Part shown: positions 46,800-59,446 of the stretch, in pieces | Layout: each line of letters begins with the position of its first letter | How positions within the stretch are numbered: position 1 is the stretch's first letter | Source: Epiperipatus broadwayi | Taxonomy: Eukaryota; Onychophora; Udeonychophora; Euonychophora; Peripatidae | NCBI GenBank assembly: GCA_028023455.1 | Contig: JAQFVV010006715.1 | Coordinates: forward strand, 371,470-435,469 | Direction of reading: 5' to 3' | Length of the DNA: 64,000 nt | Made by a program: the position numbers and the translations under genes | Notes under the pieces: model-generated | Told to the model about the DNA's origin: nothing | Seen by the model: the letters and a program-made list of their open reading frames with translations, nothing else | Database searches by the model: none

Positions 46800-49075
46800 C
46801 CTTATTTAGCATTCCTAGAATTTAATTACAATTTGTCTAAAAAAAGAACCAATGTATTTATAATTATAAAGAGAGAGATAATTAGTAAGGCTTTCTTATA
46901 TTATCACATATATATGAAAATCTTACCATGGCTTTGTTGGATCCTTAAGTTATTATTATGTATTTTCATACTAACTTTATATTGACAAAAAAAATTCTTC
47001 TTCATATGTTGTGTTTCATCATTATCTTGATAAAATAGGAAAAACATATCATCTTCTTAATAATAAAAAAAGGTGCAATTTTTAACATCATATTTTGAAA
47101 GTAGTGACAGATTTATCAATGCTTGTTAATGGTTAAATAGCAACTTATTAGGTAAACACTCTTCATGCAACAATCTTTTGATAATGACTGGATTTACATG
47201 GCTAAACTCAAGTGGACATGCTTTTAAAAATTTCCAGTTAGATATTTGTTCTATAAAGCACATTAATATGGAAAGTAGTGGCATTATTTATAAAATAACT
47301 TTCTGTATCACACACTGTTATTAAATTCCAATTTTCTTGTTGACTACTACCACATTATAATCATGTATACATGCCAGACATCGGTTATTTCATGATTTCA
47401 TACACTATGACTATACATCTGTGACTGGTAGATTAGATTTCTACTCGACACCTTTTCTCATTTTACTCTCCCCAAAAAAATAATTGACATTAGCCTTAAT
47501 TTAAGCTATTCCTTCTTTAAAAAAAATTCCCAACATCTGATAAATATCTTATTACACATTACAAACATCTATAATTACATTTTTAAAAATTCTTTGTTAA
47601 ATATTTTTCTGTTCAATTAAGGATGTTTTTTAATACTGTAAATAACTTCTTTACTTAAAATATATTTAAAAAAAGAAAAAACGCTTCTTATTTTAAAACT
47701 TTATTTAAATTGATTAACATTCACAGTTGGAATGCAGATTGATAATTTCACCAATGCAAATTGTATTTCTTATCGTTTTACCATTCGAAAAAATATTTGC
47801 ATAACCAACAAATAAATTTTCTCTTCTCTAAATAATTTAATTGATTCTCATTCTGTATATCCACACCGGCATAAACACAATTTCTTTTTTTATTATTAAT
47901 ATAGAAAAAAAGAAACAGTTATCTTAAATTGACCAAATTTGTTTTTTTATTATATATATTTAATTAAATATTGCCTCATTTATGCATGCACATACACACC
48001 CTTATGGATAATGAAATATTTAGAATTACACCTTTACCCCTCTTAGCGATGGAAATTGATTCTCCAGAACTCATCGTTAAGCAAGAATATCATATACAGA
48101 ATACGTATTTATAATGGGTGTCTATGTGGAAAAAATTGATCGGTTAGGCCTAAAGCTAAAAAATTACACTAACTTGGGAAAAAAGTGCATATTAAAAAAA
48201 ATATTTATCGAATGCAGTGTACATGTAAACTGTACAGTATTTAAAACGAAAAGTTTTATATCACTAGGAAAAAAAAATACTTATTTTTTCTGTTTAAAAA
48301 GTACAGTACAGCAAAAAAAAAAAAAAAGAAAGTGAAACTAAATTTTAATTTGTTTTTATATTCTTCTGCAAAAGTTTTTCATTGTAATGGAAAAAATCCA
48401 TACTGAAGTGCATTTAAAAAAAAAAAAAATCACTTTATTCTAACTTCATTATCAGTGTAAATAACGCATATATATATATATATTAGTACAAATTACTGTA
48501 CATTTATGTTTATTACTTATGGGAAATTCTTAAAATTAAATTGAACATAAAGACTTATTACTGTACACCAGGGTAACAAAATGTGTATGCGAACTGTAAA
48601 TCAGTCAACTTTAGGGGGCAAAAATAACTTATTTTAAAAGATAAAAAATTCTAATTGTACTGTACAATTTTCTCAAACATATGCTAATTTTATTTTTCTT
48701 TTATTTTACATTTGCTATAAGTTGATTGTTTTTGGGGTAAAATTCTTTTAAAATACCTATTCTCTGACATCATCAGTGACGCAAAATTCAAGTTGTGCCA
48801 AACAAATTTTCTTAAAAAAATTTTCCTGATCGTTATAGTGAATAATCAATTGTAAATCAAAGTAGTAGGTACAAATTGATTATGATCACTATTGTGAAAT
48901 ATCACTAAGTAGACAATTGCTAAGTGAAGTCTAGATGTATAACTATATGTTTTTATATAGTCTACAAAGTAAAACATTACCAATTGCTTTTTTTAAAAAA
49001 AAAAATAAACTAAATAATTTATAATGCAGAATGACTGTAGATTCAGAGTTTCATTCAACCATTATAATATGTATG
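46800..49075. repeat. Dispersed repeat, copy F2, with a 0.95-kb insertion
   Basis: Colinear with F1 (25,050-26,350) from 46,800 to about 48,030 and again from about 49,005 to 49,075. The intervening 48,030-49,000 is absent in F1. The insertion's ends carry loosely inverted sequence (CTTAGCGAT near 48,035 and, reversed, CTTAGCAATT near 48,920), hinting at a TIR element. The 73-codon frame at 48,114 has no motif. Confidence 0.5.
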
Positions 49076-49147
49076 CACGTGCATGTGAATTTGATTATAT
49101 CCTTATAAAAAGTTTGTACATAATCATGTTAAGCAGTATAAACTTAC

Positions 49148-49247
49148 TCTCCACTAATACCACAGCCAGGTAGTTTGAGTGAGGCTGAGCAGTTGGCTTT
49201 CATATCATTGATATCAAAATAATCTTCACAAGAGTAGACATTGCATG
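49148..49247 (-). CDS. Candidate host-gene exon (cysteine-rich), minus
   Basis: On the minus strand an open block encodes CNVYSCEDYFDINDMKANC, then ASLKLPGCGISG: four to five Cys in about 33 residues, typical of disulphide-bonded extracellular protein. It ends in a consensus donor GGAGA|gtaagt (49,147-49,142). The upstream side offers two acceptors four bases apart: atgcag at 49,252 and gcaag at 49,248. Only the second keeps the frame from the candidate exon at 56,080-56,232 (phase 1), giving DISE-T-CNVYSC. Less AT-rich than its surroundings. Whether further exons lie between or downstream is unknown. Confidence 0.55.
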
Positions 49248-49555
49248 CTTGCTGCATAAAAATTAAATATTTCCCCAAATCTAAAAATATATAGAAATAA
49301 AATTTTAAATAGAGACAAAATACATTGAGAAACATAGATGGAAAGATAGATAAATAAATCAGAAAAAATATTCCAATATACTCACATTCAGTAAGATAGC
49401 ACCATAAAAAAACTTGAACACAGACTTTCAAGATCCCTTGAACTATGTACTCTATCTCATACAATATATACACATCACCACACAGTGTGAAAAAAGTAAC
49501 TGATCTCTAATAATCATGTTTCATGTGAACCAGCACTCATCAGATCATTATCTCC

Positions 49556-49645
49556 ATCTCCAACACACACACACATATATATATATATTGAGTCAGTCAG
49601 ATCTCCAACACACACACACATATATATATATATTGAGTCAGTCAG
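49556..49645. repeat. Perfect 45-bp tandem duplication
   Basis: 49,556-49,600 and 49,601-49,645 are identical. Each unit is ATCTCCAA, a CA run, a TA run and TTGAGTCAGTCAG. The identity implies a very recent duplication or an assembly duplication. Confidence 0.95.
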
Positions 49646-51900
49646 AACTAAGTTTGATCCAAGCTTCTTGCGATACCATCTTTAACCTAGTTCAAACGCT
49701 GTCACTATCAATGAATATTTCCTAATGTAATGAGACTATATACTCTCTGCAATACACATTATTTTTAGTTAAAACTGACATTATTACTTTAGTATTTATT
49801 GAAGCTAATTATATTATGTTTAAATTTGTTAATGTTATTAATTATCTCATTATAAAATATTCATGAAAAATATCTATTTTAATTACTTGGATTGTATGCA
49901 TTTTTTGTAAACAGTTAAATATATGTTCGTTATAAAGTTTTATTACATCGGAATGTTTTAGTTCATATTTTATCATTTTGTTCAAATTTATATGATTAAA
50001 AGTTACATTCTTTTGATAAGCTTTCAAATTGTCCTTTCTCAAAGACAATAGGGAATCTTTTATTAATTAGTTAAAATCATAAGTTAAATCTTTAAGAATG
50101 GTTCTAATTAAAATCATTTGTTCAGATTTTACAAATTCATTATCTATTTAGAAAATGAATTTGAATTGAATTCAAAATTAATGGATTCGAAAGTTTTATC
50201 AGATGAATTAGAGAAAATTTTGGTTTGTAATAATGTAAATGCTTTAGCCTTAAGGCATCAAGATCAGAATGGATGGGAAACCATAGAAAAAGTATAAAAA
50301 CCTGGGAAAAGTTTCCATAAAAAAGCCATTACTAGTAAATTAAGATGTGAGTTGCCATCAGAAATTATGTCCTTTTTTAATTTTGATTTTTAATAGTATT
50401 TTCAGCATGGTATGTGGCTAACTTCAGTGATCTGATTGCTGGACTCTGAAGTTCTCCACAATTCTTCAAAGTGATACTGCTAAGATAGAACATTTCAATA
50501 CCAATCATAAGCTTCTGAAATATGGAAGGAAACTAATTGATAAATAAAATTCACATGAATCAAGTGCACACCTATGTTGTTTCCTAAACCCAACCAGACT
50601 CTGTCATTATGAATCCATGAGCAAGCAATGCAAGGACTGGTAACCCTTTTTTACTTTATAAGCTGCAACTTTCTGGTCTATTCATGAACTTTATCTCAAA
50701 TCATAATTTAAGTTAACTATTGTCTAAAATTTTCTATTGACTTTATAATGCATTAAAATGTGTTATAGTCTTTTCTATTTTATTATCTCTAGTTTTAAAA
50801 TTAATATATTGTTAACATTCTTTTTTCCTACTATGGTCGTTCATTTTAACTAATTTTAATTATATTTATTTGAATGATTATTAATATCATTTATTTGCAA
50901 TAATATGCCAATAATACTTTCAATTCGATAATAATCTCTTTCATTTTAATTGCATTAAATTTTATAGCTTAATTATTACTTGATAGAACTAAATTAATAT
51001 TGTTCTATTAATTATAGAGTTGAAGAATTTATTTAATGTTTGATATGTATACCAATGGCTGAGAAGTATTATTTGCTCAATTTATAGCCTATGCTCCTGG
51101 CAATTTTATTTAAGTTATATAAAAATATTTATTTATATTGATCATATTTATTAATGTTTTACTAAAAGTTAATATGGAAAATAAAATAAATATATTGTAA
51201 TTTACATCTCAGATTTTATATTTGTATTCAGGGAGGGCATGATAAAGGGTAATTATTATTATAATTATATAATTGCATTTAAACACATTTGCTCTGAGTA
51301 AGTTTGATTTTAATCTGATATGATCAAGTCATTATTTTAATTTTTCTCCTTCAGTTTTATTTTAATGGCGATTTTTTTCTGTTGTTGTTTTTTTTTTTTT
51401 TTTTTCACATGCAATATAAAAAGCAGGTCTGACAACAATTGTTGATATATTTTTTTAAACAATAACATTCGAAATAAAATAATGTTAATAATATAAAAAA
51501 TATTATATTGAAAATATATTTGATAGCTTTAACAAATATATATATACATAAATAATAACATTGCATTTTTTAAATAATGACTACAAATAAAATAATCTTT
51601 TTTATAATTAACAATTTATGTTTTTATTTATAATATTAAATACACACATATTAATTAGAATATGTCATTATTATCATTTAAAATCTCACCATAAAAAACA
51701 ATTATAATAATTAAAGTCATGTATCATCAATAAATAAACAAAATGATAAATCCAAACAACAATAACTATAACTAATAACCATAAACAATAATAACACTCA
51801 ATAGATAAAAATCAAATCAAAAAGATTTTTTTAAAAAATGACACTTTATTAAAATAAAAGTGGATTTGTTGATATTTTACAATATACATATATATATATA
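49646..51900. other. No gene recognised
   Basis: AT-rich spacer, probably intronic if the exon model is right. A Lys-rich 68-codon minus frame (49,842-50,048) has no recognisable domain. Poly-T run at 51,388. Confidence 0.5.
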
Positions 51901-51902
51901 TA

Positions 51903-52203
51903 TTGATATGAAGGTTTTCATGGGTTGCATATATAAAAGACATAGTTTGCGGATTCATCCATGTTAAAATATTTTAAATATTAATATACTGACATTTCGA
52001 CTTGGTAACACAAGACATCCACAGAGTGATAAAAGGTAGAAATAAGGTTGTAGAGGCGCTACAATCACTAATTTGAAAAAAAAAAAAACGTTAAAGTTCC
52101 ACCAATAGCAAAAATGTTAAATTAAGAATGTTTTTTAAAAAAAATATTTCCAAATAGGAGGAGGTTTGCTTGCATCATCTCGCTTATTGATACAATTTGG
52201 CCT
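51903..52203 (-). mobile_element. Inverted 3' fragment of PLE C at the 5' side of C2
   Basis: On the minus strand it holds the end of the PLE C coding sequence (CINKRDD...PPIWKYFF) and then its pLTR. It is the reverse complement of 52,208-52,466 and of the 3' end of C2. The junction at 52,201-52,203 shows a CTC shared by both parts. Such inverted partial copies at the 5' end are a PLE hallmark. Confidence 0.85.
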
Positions 52204-54985
52204 TTTATGTATCTCCTATTTGGAAAGATTTTTTTTAAAAAAACATTCTTAATTTAACATTTTTGCTATTGGTGGAACTTTAACATTTTTTTCAAATCAA
52301 TGATTGTAGAGCCTCTACAACCATTTTTCTACCTTTTATCACTCTGTGGATGACTTGTGTGACCAAGTCGAAACGTCAGTATATTAATATTTAAAATATT
52401 TTAACATGGATGAACCCACAAATATGTCTTTTTTATATGCAACCCATGAAAACCTTTATATCAATGTTATTAACCTCTATGGGGAGAAAATTTTTAAACA
52501 GCTTCATTTATTTGAAAGAATGTGGATTAAGAAATGTAAGTTACTTTGTAATTTATCTTTTCTGTTAGCATGCAAAAATCACAACATTATACCCACTTCC
52601 TGTAAAATTGTGTTTCACAAGAACAATTATAATATTAGTAAAATTCTAAGGAAAACAAGCAATATTATTTTTAACTCTTTTATTAAAGAAACTTGGAAAA
52701 ATCTAGACAAAATTGATAAAGTATTGCTAGATTTACATTTTTTCCTTAGTAATAAAATGCATCCTTTACTGTGTACTAATTTTGATAATATTGCAAATTT
52801 TAGATCAATTAAATATTCAAAATTTGTAACAGCAAAGCAAAAGAAAAAATTACAAATTCTAATTAGAACACAATCACCAGTCATTACATATCCAAATCAA
52901 AAAGAAATGTTTATAATTTATCTAAGAAAACCCTCTATACAGATGAAGTTTCGGTTTTAGAAAAATGTTTTAATTTTACTTTAACACCTTCTTGGATACC
53001 TTTTGAGAAAATTGTTTGTAAGGTTGAATCAGCTCTTTATAAAATAGATCTTCATCAGCTGATTTGGCTAGAGCTGAGATTTGTAATATTTTAAAAAAAG
53101 CTAAGCTTCCTAAAAATAATATTTCAAAGAAAGAAAGACTAGCATTAAATAATATTAAATTGGATAAATCAATTGTTGTACTTCCAGCTGTTAAAGGTAA
53201 TGTCACTGTTGTTATGGATTGGGACATTTACCTTAATAAAATTTTAGATTTGCTTGATGGTAAAACTTATAAACCATCAAAAAGAGATCATACTACATAT
53301 TTGGAAAAAAAAACAACAAAAGCCATTATTAATAAATTGCCTATTGAAACAGAGATAAAAATAAAATAATCCTTTATGAAAAATCAAGTGTCTGTCCAAA
53401 ATTTTATGGACTTCCAAAATTCACAAACCAGATACCCCCCTTCATCCAATAGTAATTGCAATAGGATCTTCGACTCATATTTTAGCAAGATATTTATTGG
53501 ATTTCATTAAACCTACAATTCCATCTATTAAATCATATATTAAAAATCTTTTCATTTTATTTCTGTTTTAAAAAATTTAAAAAATAGTGCTAATGACATT
53601 CTGGTCAGTTTTGATGTCATGTCTTTGTTTACAAACATTCCAATTGATGAAGCTTTAAATATAATCTCACAACATTGCAATTTACCAGACCATATTATTG
53701 CTTTAATTAAACATTGTCTTTTGAACACATATTTTGTATATAATGGACAGCATTACAGATAAGTTTTTGGTACTCCTATGGTATCAACTATTTCAGGACT
53801 AATAGCTGATTTATTCATGGAAAATATAGAAATCCATGCTTTAGAATCATCCTCTTTAAAACCCCTCATTTGGTTCAGATACATAGATGACATTTTTGTC
53901 ATATGGCAATATGGAAAAAATAAATTACATGATTTTTTCTTACATTTAAATAATATGCATCCTCATATTACATTTACAATGGAGACAGAGTCTGATGGAA
54001 AACTCCTTTTTTTTTTGAAGTTTTAGTCACCAGAACACCAAATAGTTCATCTTTTTTCAATTTATAAAAAGAATACACACACAGACAGATATTTACAGTT
54101 CCATTCTCATCATCATCCAACTCAGATCGTTTCTGTAGCCAAAACTCTTTTAAATAGAGCATTTAACCTTTTAGATAAGTCACATCTGAAAGATTAAATA
54201 AATCATATTAATAGTGTTTTATTAGCAAATAGTTATAATTATAAATTTATTTAAAAAAGCCTTATTTCAAGCCCAAAATTGACAAAATAGGAAACAAAAA
54301 GATGATAATTCAGCTATTAGGATTTGTGTTCCATATGTAAAAAGAACTACAGACAGTATTGGGTGTATATTAAAATGCTATAATATAAATACCGCATTTT
54401 GTACTCATCAAAAGATCAGCAATATAATAACCAAGCCTAAGGATTCAATCCCTCTTGAATATCATGGTGTTTATCAAATCTCATGTAAAAATTGTAAGGC
54501 TTCTTACATAGGTATGAGTAATCATCTCATCAGTGTTAGGAGAGATGAGCATGCTAATGCAGTTAAACAACACTTATCATCATTAGCATTCTTACTCCAG
54601 ACTATGGATTCAGGTCATAAAATTAATTTTTCTATTACCAGAATCATATCCATATGTGATAATATATACCAGTGCAAAAGTAGAGAAGCCATTGAGATAC
54701 TTAAAAGGTCAGATTGTATCAATAAGAGAGATGATACAAACAAACTTCCTCCTATTTGGAAAGATTTTTTTAAAAAAAAAACATTCTTAATTTAACATTT
54801 TGGTTATTGGTGGAACTTTAATGTTTTTTTTTTTTCAAATCAGTGATTGTAGCGCCTCTACAACCATCTCTCTACCTTTTATTACTCTGTGGATGATTTG
54901 TGTTACAAAGTACAAATATAAGTATATCAATATTTAAAATATTTTAACACAGATGAACTCGCAAAATATGTCTTTTATTTTTATA
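52203..54985 (+). mobile_element. PLE family C, copy C2, near full length with two pLTRs
   Basis: 5' pLTR at about 52,203-52,466 and 3' pLTR at about 54,745-54,985 in direct orientation, sharing TTTGGAAAGATTTTTT, TCTACCTTTTA and the TGTGGATGACTTG region. The pLTR contains a GACTTG...CAAGTC stem followed by GAAACGTCAG, resembling a hammerhead but with an altered core. Coding relic between. The element lies between two candidate exons of the host gene, on the opposite strand. Confidence 0.87.
52406..54795 (+). pseudogene. PLE C2 polyprotein relic (RT and GIY-YIG)
   Basis: Open pieces follow PLE order: N-terminal region 52,406-52,960 (184 codons, starting in the pLTR, with FERMWIKKCK and ACKNHNIIP), then 53,064-53,369 (VLPAVKGNVTVVMDW). 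Around 53,390-53,640 comes KFYGLPKIHKPDTPLHPI and SFDVMSLFTNIPIDEA (RT motif A). At 53,778-54,026 are VSTISGLIADLFMENIE and WFRYIDDIFVIW (catalytic motif C). Finally 54,470-54,795 gives GVYQISC...SYIGMSN (GIY-YIG). At least four frameshifts or stops (near 52,925, 53,367, 53,760 and 54,200) inactivate it. RT active-site aspartates are kept, so decay is moderate. Confidence 0.87.
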
Positions 54986-56079
54986 AGTATACTTGTATTA
55001 AAAAGTATATATATATATAACATGATTGTAGCATATATTAACACCAATAATCCATAATCTACTGTCAGTGCAATGTTTTATTAACAAAAGTAAAGCAATA
55101 TTACATTTATATTTTGATTAAACATGGTAAAACAAAGAATAACGATTGACACTTGAACTATTTTGAATTCATAGACTTTAAATAACCACCATTATAATGA
55201 CAAGTATAAGAGTATAAAGTAATTATTAATTATTTCTTAACAAACTCCATGGCTTCTCATTTATTAAAACTATAAAATTGATTTTCCTCAAAAGTTTATA
55301 AATGATAAATCATGTGATATAAGTAGCAATAGGGAATCAATATCAAATATATCCAGTATGTTGTTAAGGCAATCATTTATCAAAAAGAGAAATGTAATAC
55401 CCCTTTCTGTCTCATTTATAGCTTTTCTCAGTTATTTACACATACATTTTGATAATTGCAAAATTTTTAATATGTATTTTTAGAGAACTTCCATCTATTA
55501 ATGTAACTAGCCTAGCAATGATCCTTCAGATGAAGTCATGGTATTTGACCATTTTTTTATATTATGTTTTTTTTTTCCATTTTTTGTTAATTATCTATGT
55601 CTATATAAGAATTGCACATTAAATAATAAGATTCTCTGTACGTGAAAACTTACAACATTAAAACTCTTTTTTTTCCCACATAAATAAGCTTTTTGTATAG
55701 AGTAAAATTAGACGTTTCATAAGTGCTCAGATATACATATTGATAATTTAAATGTTTTTGATACGTGTTCTTTTAAATAAATATCAGCTAAAATTTAATA
55801 TGGATTCGGGAAATTAGATACTGGCATTGCATTTTGTCAAACCATTATAAAATCACTAATAATTACTACATGAGAAGTATTTCATTTTTTTTTAAAATGT
55901 TTCTTACAAATATTATATGGGATGGGGAGGGTGTACTTTCAGATGCTGTGACAATTTATGATTTGTTGTTGCCTTGTTTGTTGCCTATCATAAATGTTTC
56001 AAAATATATATAAATAATTCTCATTAAATTAACTTATACAAATGCATAATTTACAGGATGAACAATTAAAATAACTTAC
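54986..56079. other. No gene recognised; probable intron sequence
   Basis: AT-rich with no frame of interest; a TA run lies at 55,006-55,020. Confidence 0.5.
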
Positions 56080-56232
56080 TTTCAGAGATATCCAGATTAA
56101 ATTCTTTAACTTGGTTCTTATTATGAAATGTTAGTTTTACAGAAGAGAATAAATGTTTATTAATGCTTTCTTGAAAGCAGGCAGCAGCGGAAGTGATATT
56201 CAAACAACTACAAACAATATCAACGCCATGTT
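56080..56232 (-). CDS. Candidate host-gene exon, minus
   Basis: Minus-strand exon of 153 bp with good splice sites: acceptor ttatttttcag (56,233 onwards) preceded by a T-rich tract, donor GAAA|gtaagt (56,079-56,074). The frame is fully open in phase 1 to phase 1: HGVDIVCSCLNITSAAAC, FQESINKHLFSSVKLTF, HNKNQVKEFNLDISE. Three Cys and one N-glycosylation sequon (NIT) suggest a secreted or cell-surface protein. It is less AT-rich than its flanks. The upstream partner (62,747-62,798) ends in the matching phase. No family recognised. Confidence 0.62.
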
Positions 56233-57508
56233 CTGAAAAATAAAATAATAATAATAAACATCATTTAATAGATCTATAAGATTGTTTATTTAAATTCTAA
56301 ACACTGCTATAGTAACTGTCACAAAAAAATTAAACCGCAATTATTAACGCAACTAATTAAAAACATCGTATAGATATTATAATTTAAAATTTGATATATA
56401 TGTAAGTATTAAATATAAATCAAAATTTTCATGTAAAATTTAGTTAAATTGTTTATCTACAATATAATTAAGACCATAATCAGTCAATACTGAAGGAGCA
56501 AATTAAACAACATAAATATCGCAAATGTTTAAACAACTTCTCACAGCTATTTTAACTATGTGTAAAGAATTAAATATTTTATTTTTATTTATCAATCTTT
56601 TCCCTTTCCATTCTTATTTCATTTTTTTATATTTTTATTGTTTTTGTCTCCACTTTTTTTTTTTAATATTGCTATTTTATAATTTTTGAGTTCGTCTTTT
56701 TTTTACTTATAAAAAACAAAACAAGAACAATTACCCCCCCCCCCTCCCAGTACCCTTCCGAAAAAAAAAAAATCAAATTTATGTAGTTTCATAATGTTTG
56801 TTTTTGACTTTAAATTTTTTTGGTAAAAAAATATGTGGAGAAACACCTCTATTATAAACGAAAGTCAAAATAAATGTAAATTATAAGTACATAATTAGAA
56901 GCTACAAATATAATACTAGTTTTTGCAGGAAAGTTTAGTTTAATGACTTGATTTTAATTATATGTTGGATTTTTCACATCATCTAAGATTAATTATTAAA
57001 TTTCTTTAGAAAAATATAAATTTTATTAAAGTTTAAATTGTTATAATACATGATAGTAATTAGTCTTAGATAATACAGATAATCTGGTATATATTTACAG
57101 TTATAAGATTATATTTTAAACAGATATTTAAATTCTATTTTTAAAATAATAAAAAAAAATAGGATTAATTATCATAAAAGAAACAAAATATATGTTAAAA
57201 GTAAAGATTAAATTTATTTTGAATACAAATTAGAATAATTATTTATTATTTTGACAAAAGTCTATTGTGCTTTACCCAGTAAAAAGCTTATATTTGCTAT
57301 AAAAAAATGGTTGTTTTCTCATCCCTGGTGTTCACTGTGGGTTGTCGTTGATGCTAATCAAAAACATATACATATAATGATTCCGGGGCGGGCCTGTGTG
57401 ATTGATTTGATATAAAAATATCTGATTTATTAGATTTCTAATAAAATATTCTAGTAACTAATACTACTATATGATGTTAGTCTTTCATTGTTGTAAATGT
57501 TTATTAAT
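56233..57508. other. No gene recognised; probable intron sequence
   Basis: AT-rich, with a C/A homopolymer cluster at 56,734-56,772. A short GC-rich blip (CCGGGGCGGGCC) near 57,385 stands out but has no partner. Confidence 0.5.
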
Positions 57509-57830
57509 ATTATATTGTATTTTAGTTTGTGTGTGTGTCTTTAAAGTTACGGTGTTTTATATATATATATTTACTTTATGTGTGTCTTTTTAAAGTTATG
57601 GTATTTTTTTTTTCAAGAGTAAATCAATCATTTTATTAAAAAGCAATACCTAATAAGTAAATTTTGATTAATCTTATATTGTTTTTTGAGTTTGTGTGCG
57701 TATCGTTTAAGTTACGGTGTTTTTCTATTTTTTTTTTTACTTTATGTGTGTCTTTGTAAAGTTACAGTATTTTTTGTCAAGAGTCAATCAATCATTTTAT
57801 TAAAAAGCAATACGTAATTATAAATCTATA
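57509..57830. repeat. Nested tandem duplication, about 163-bp unit
   Basis: 57,509-57,645 and 57,672-57,815 align (AGTTACGGTGTTTT, AATCAATCATTTTATTAAAAAG). Each unit itself contains two versions of a GTGTGTCTTT-AAAGTTA block about 45-55 bp apart, so a smaller duplication preceded the larger one. Confidence 0.85.
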
Positions 57831-58329
57831 AAAAGTAATGTAATTTAGACAACATTTACTATTATGATTTTGTGTGTGTTTTAATGATACACATACATCA
57901 CTACAAAGGAAAAATAATTCAGGGCAACAACTCTAAAGGAAAATAAACCCTCCCAAATATTTAATTAAAGGATTCTATGCTAAGTTCAAAGACTAACAAA
58001 TAATGTTCAAACTTGGGGGAAGTATTGTTATGTAGGTGTCAAATTAAAATACACACAAAATAATAATATTAAATGTTGTAAATGGGGATTTAATATTGAA
58101 GCATATGTACATGTATCAATTGTCGCATATACATATGCAAGTTATATATATACATGAAGATAAAAAAATACTTTGTTAATTTAAAATCATCTTAGAATTT
58201 AATAGCTGTGTTATTTTGTAAAACAGCAAAGCTATACCAATCATTTGAGATATGAAGGTTAGTTAACCAAGGAAATTTGCAGATCAACAAGATGAATAAT
58301 TAATTAAAAAAGTAATTAGGCTGAAAAAA

Positions 58330-58640
58330 GGGGTAATCAATCAACATAAAAGGTAAGTCTAAATCTGCATCTGCAAGTAAACTGGGAGAGATTGATCGGA
58401 CCAGGACAGACAACATTTGACCAATCACATCCAGAAATATTCAGAACTGGCAAAATGAGTGCAAGAGTAAAGCATTGGCAAACTGGGAGTTGTACCTGAT
58501 GCAGATGAACTGTGAAAGGCACTGAACATTGCTTATTTAGCACGGTAGTGGACTGTTGGCCTCCGAACATCCAAGAGTCAGCATAATAGGGAATGCAATA
58601 CAGGTTGCATAGATCTTCATTCTTCTTATTATGGTATACC
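58330..58640. other. Patch less AT-rich than its flanks, unrecognised
   Basis: Markedly less AT-rich than its surroundings. The minus strand holds a 77-codon frame (58,337-58,570) with five Cys (QCSVPF, PVCQCF, SGCDWSN, VVCPGP and FTCRC appear in order). On the plus strand a GGTAAGT sits at 58,352. It could be an exon, an exapted repeat or a fragment of an unknown transposon. No splice acceptor is convincing. Confidence 0.3.
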
Positions 58641-59324
58641 TTCAGGTTTTGTTGATCTGTGTATTCGTGTAACTAAGTAGATATTAGTGTATTGTAATTA
58701 AATATTCTGCTTTTCTTATTTTACAGGCATTAGTCTCAGGGATTAGGATTCTTGTATGCATATATAGGCAGGGCAAGGTTGACTTACTGCATATATTGTT
58801 TGCCAGTGAGTATTATATAGAACTGGCAGGCATAACAGATCTTTATTAGCATGAATTCTCATTTACTCATCACAAAGACACTTTTTCTGTTTCAATGGGA
58901 TATATTTTATATTTGCAAATATACCACAGCACTGGCTTCAGTAGATGGCAATTGCCACAGCGACCATGTACTTGTTCTTGAACGAATTCTCACGAGAACA
59001 TAATAGCGTGATTGTCAAATAAATACTGGCATGTACCCATTCAAATAACTTTTTGAGGGTTACACATTCCTCATGGAAGCTTCACATCATTATTAATAAA
59101 CTTACAATACTAAAGTAAGTTACATCACATTAAAAAAATGTCTAATCAAATTTTAAAAAACTACGACTGACTCAAATACACACACTCTCACACCATACTA
59201 CAAAGATAATAGATATTCAAAGATTACGATAAGATGAATAACAAAATCAACTACGGCAGCCAATAAAGGCATTTCTCTTTGCTTTTAGCATTAAAAAAAA
59301 GCCATAACTGGCAGCCATCATCAG

Positions 59325-59446
59325 AAACTCTTTCTGTGTTTTATCATAGAAAAATGTCTCTTCGTGTTGGCTTCTGTCACAGCCCAACATAATGCGAGAA
59401 CTCTTTTTCTGTGTTTATAGCATAGAAAATTTCCTTATTTGTTGGG
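59325..59446. repeat. Imperfect tandem duplication, about 66-bp unit
   Basis: GAAACTCTTTCTGTGTTTTA-TCATAGAAAA-TGT...GTTGGCT (59,330-59,376) recurs as GAACTCTTTTTCTGTGTTTA...CATAGAAAA...GTTGGGT (59,397-59,446). Confidence 0.75.

Noticed and set aside
49842-50048. Lys-rich 68-codon minus ORF
   Set aside because: No recognisable domain; composition expected from AT-rich sequence.
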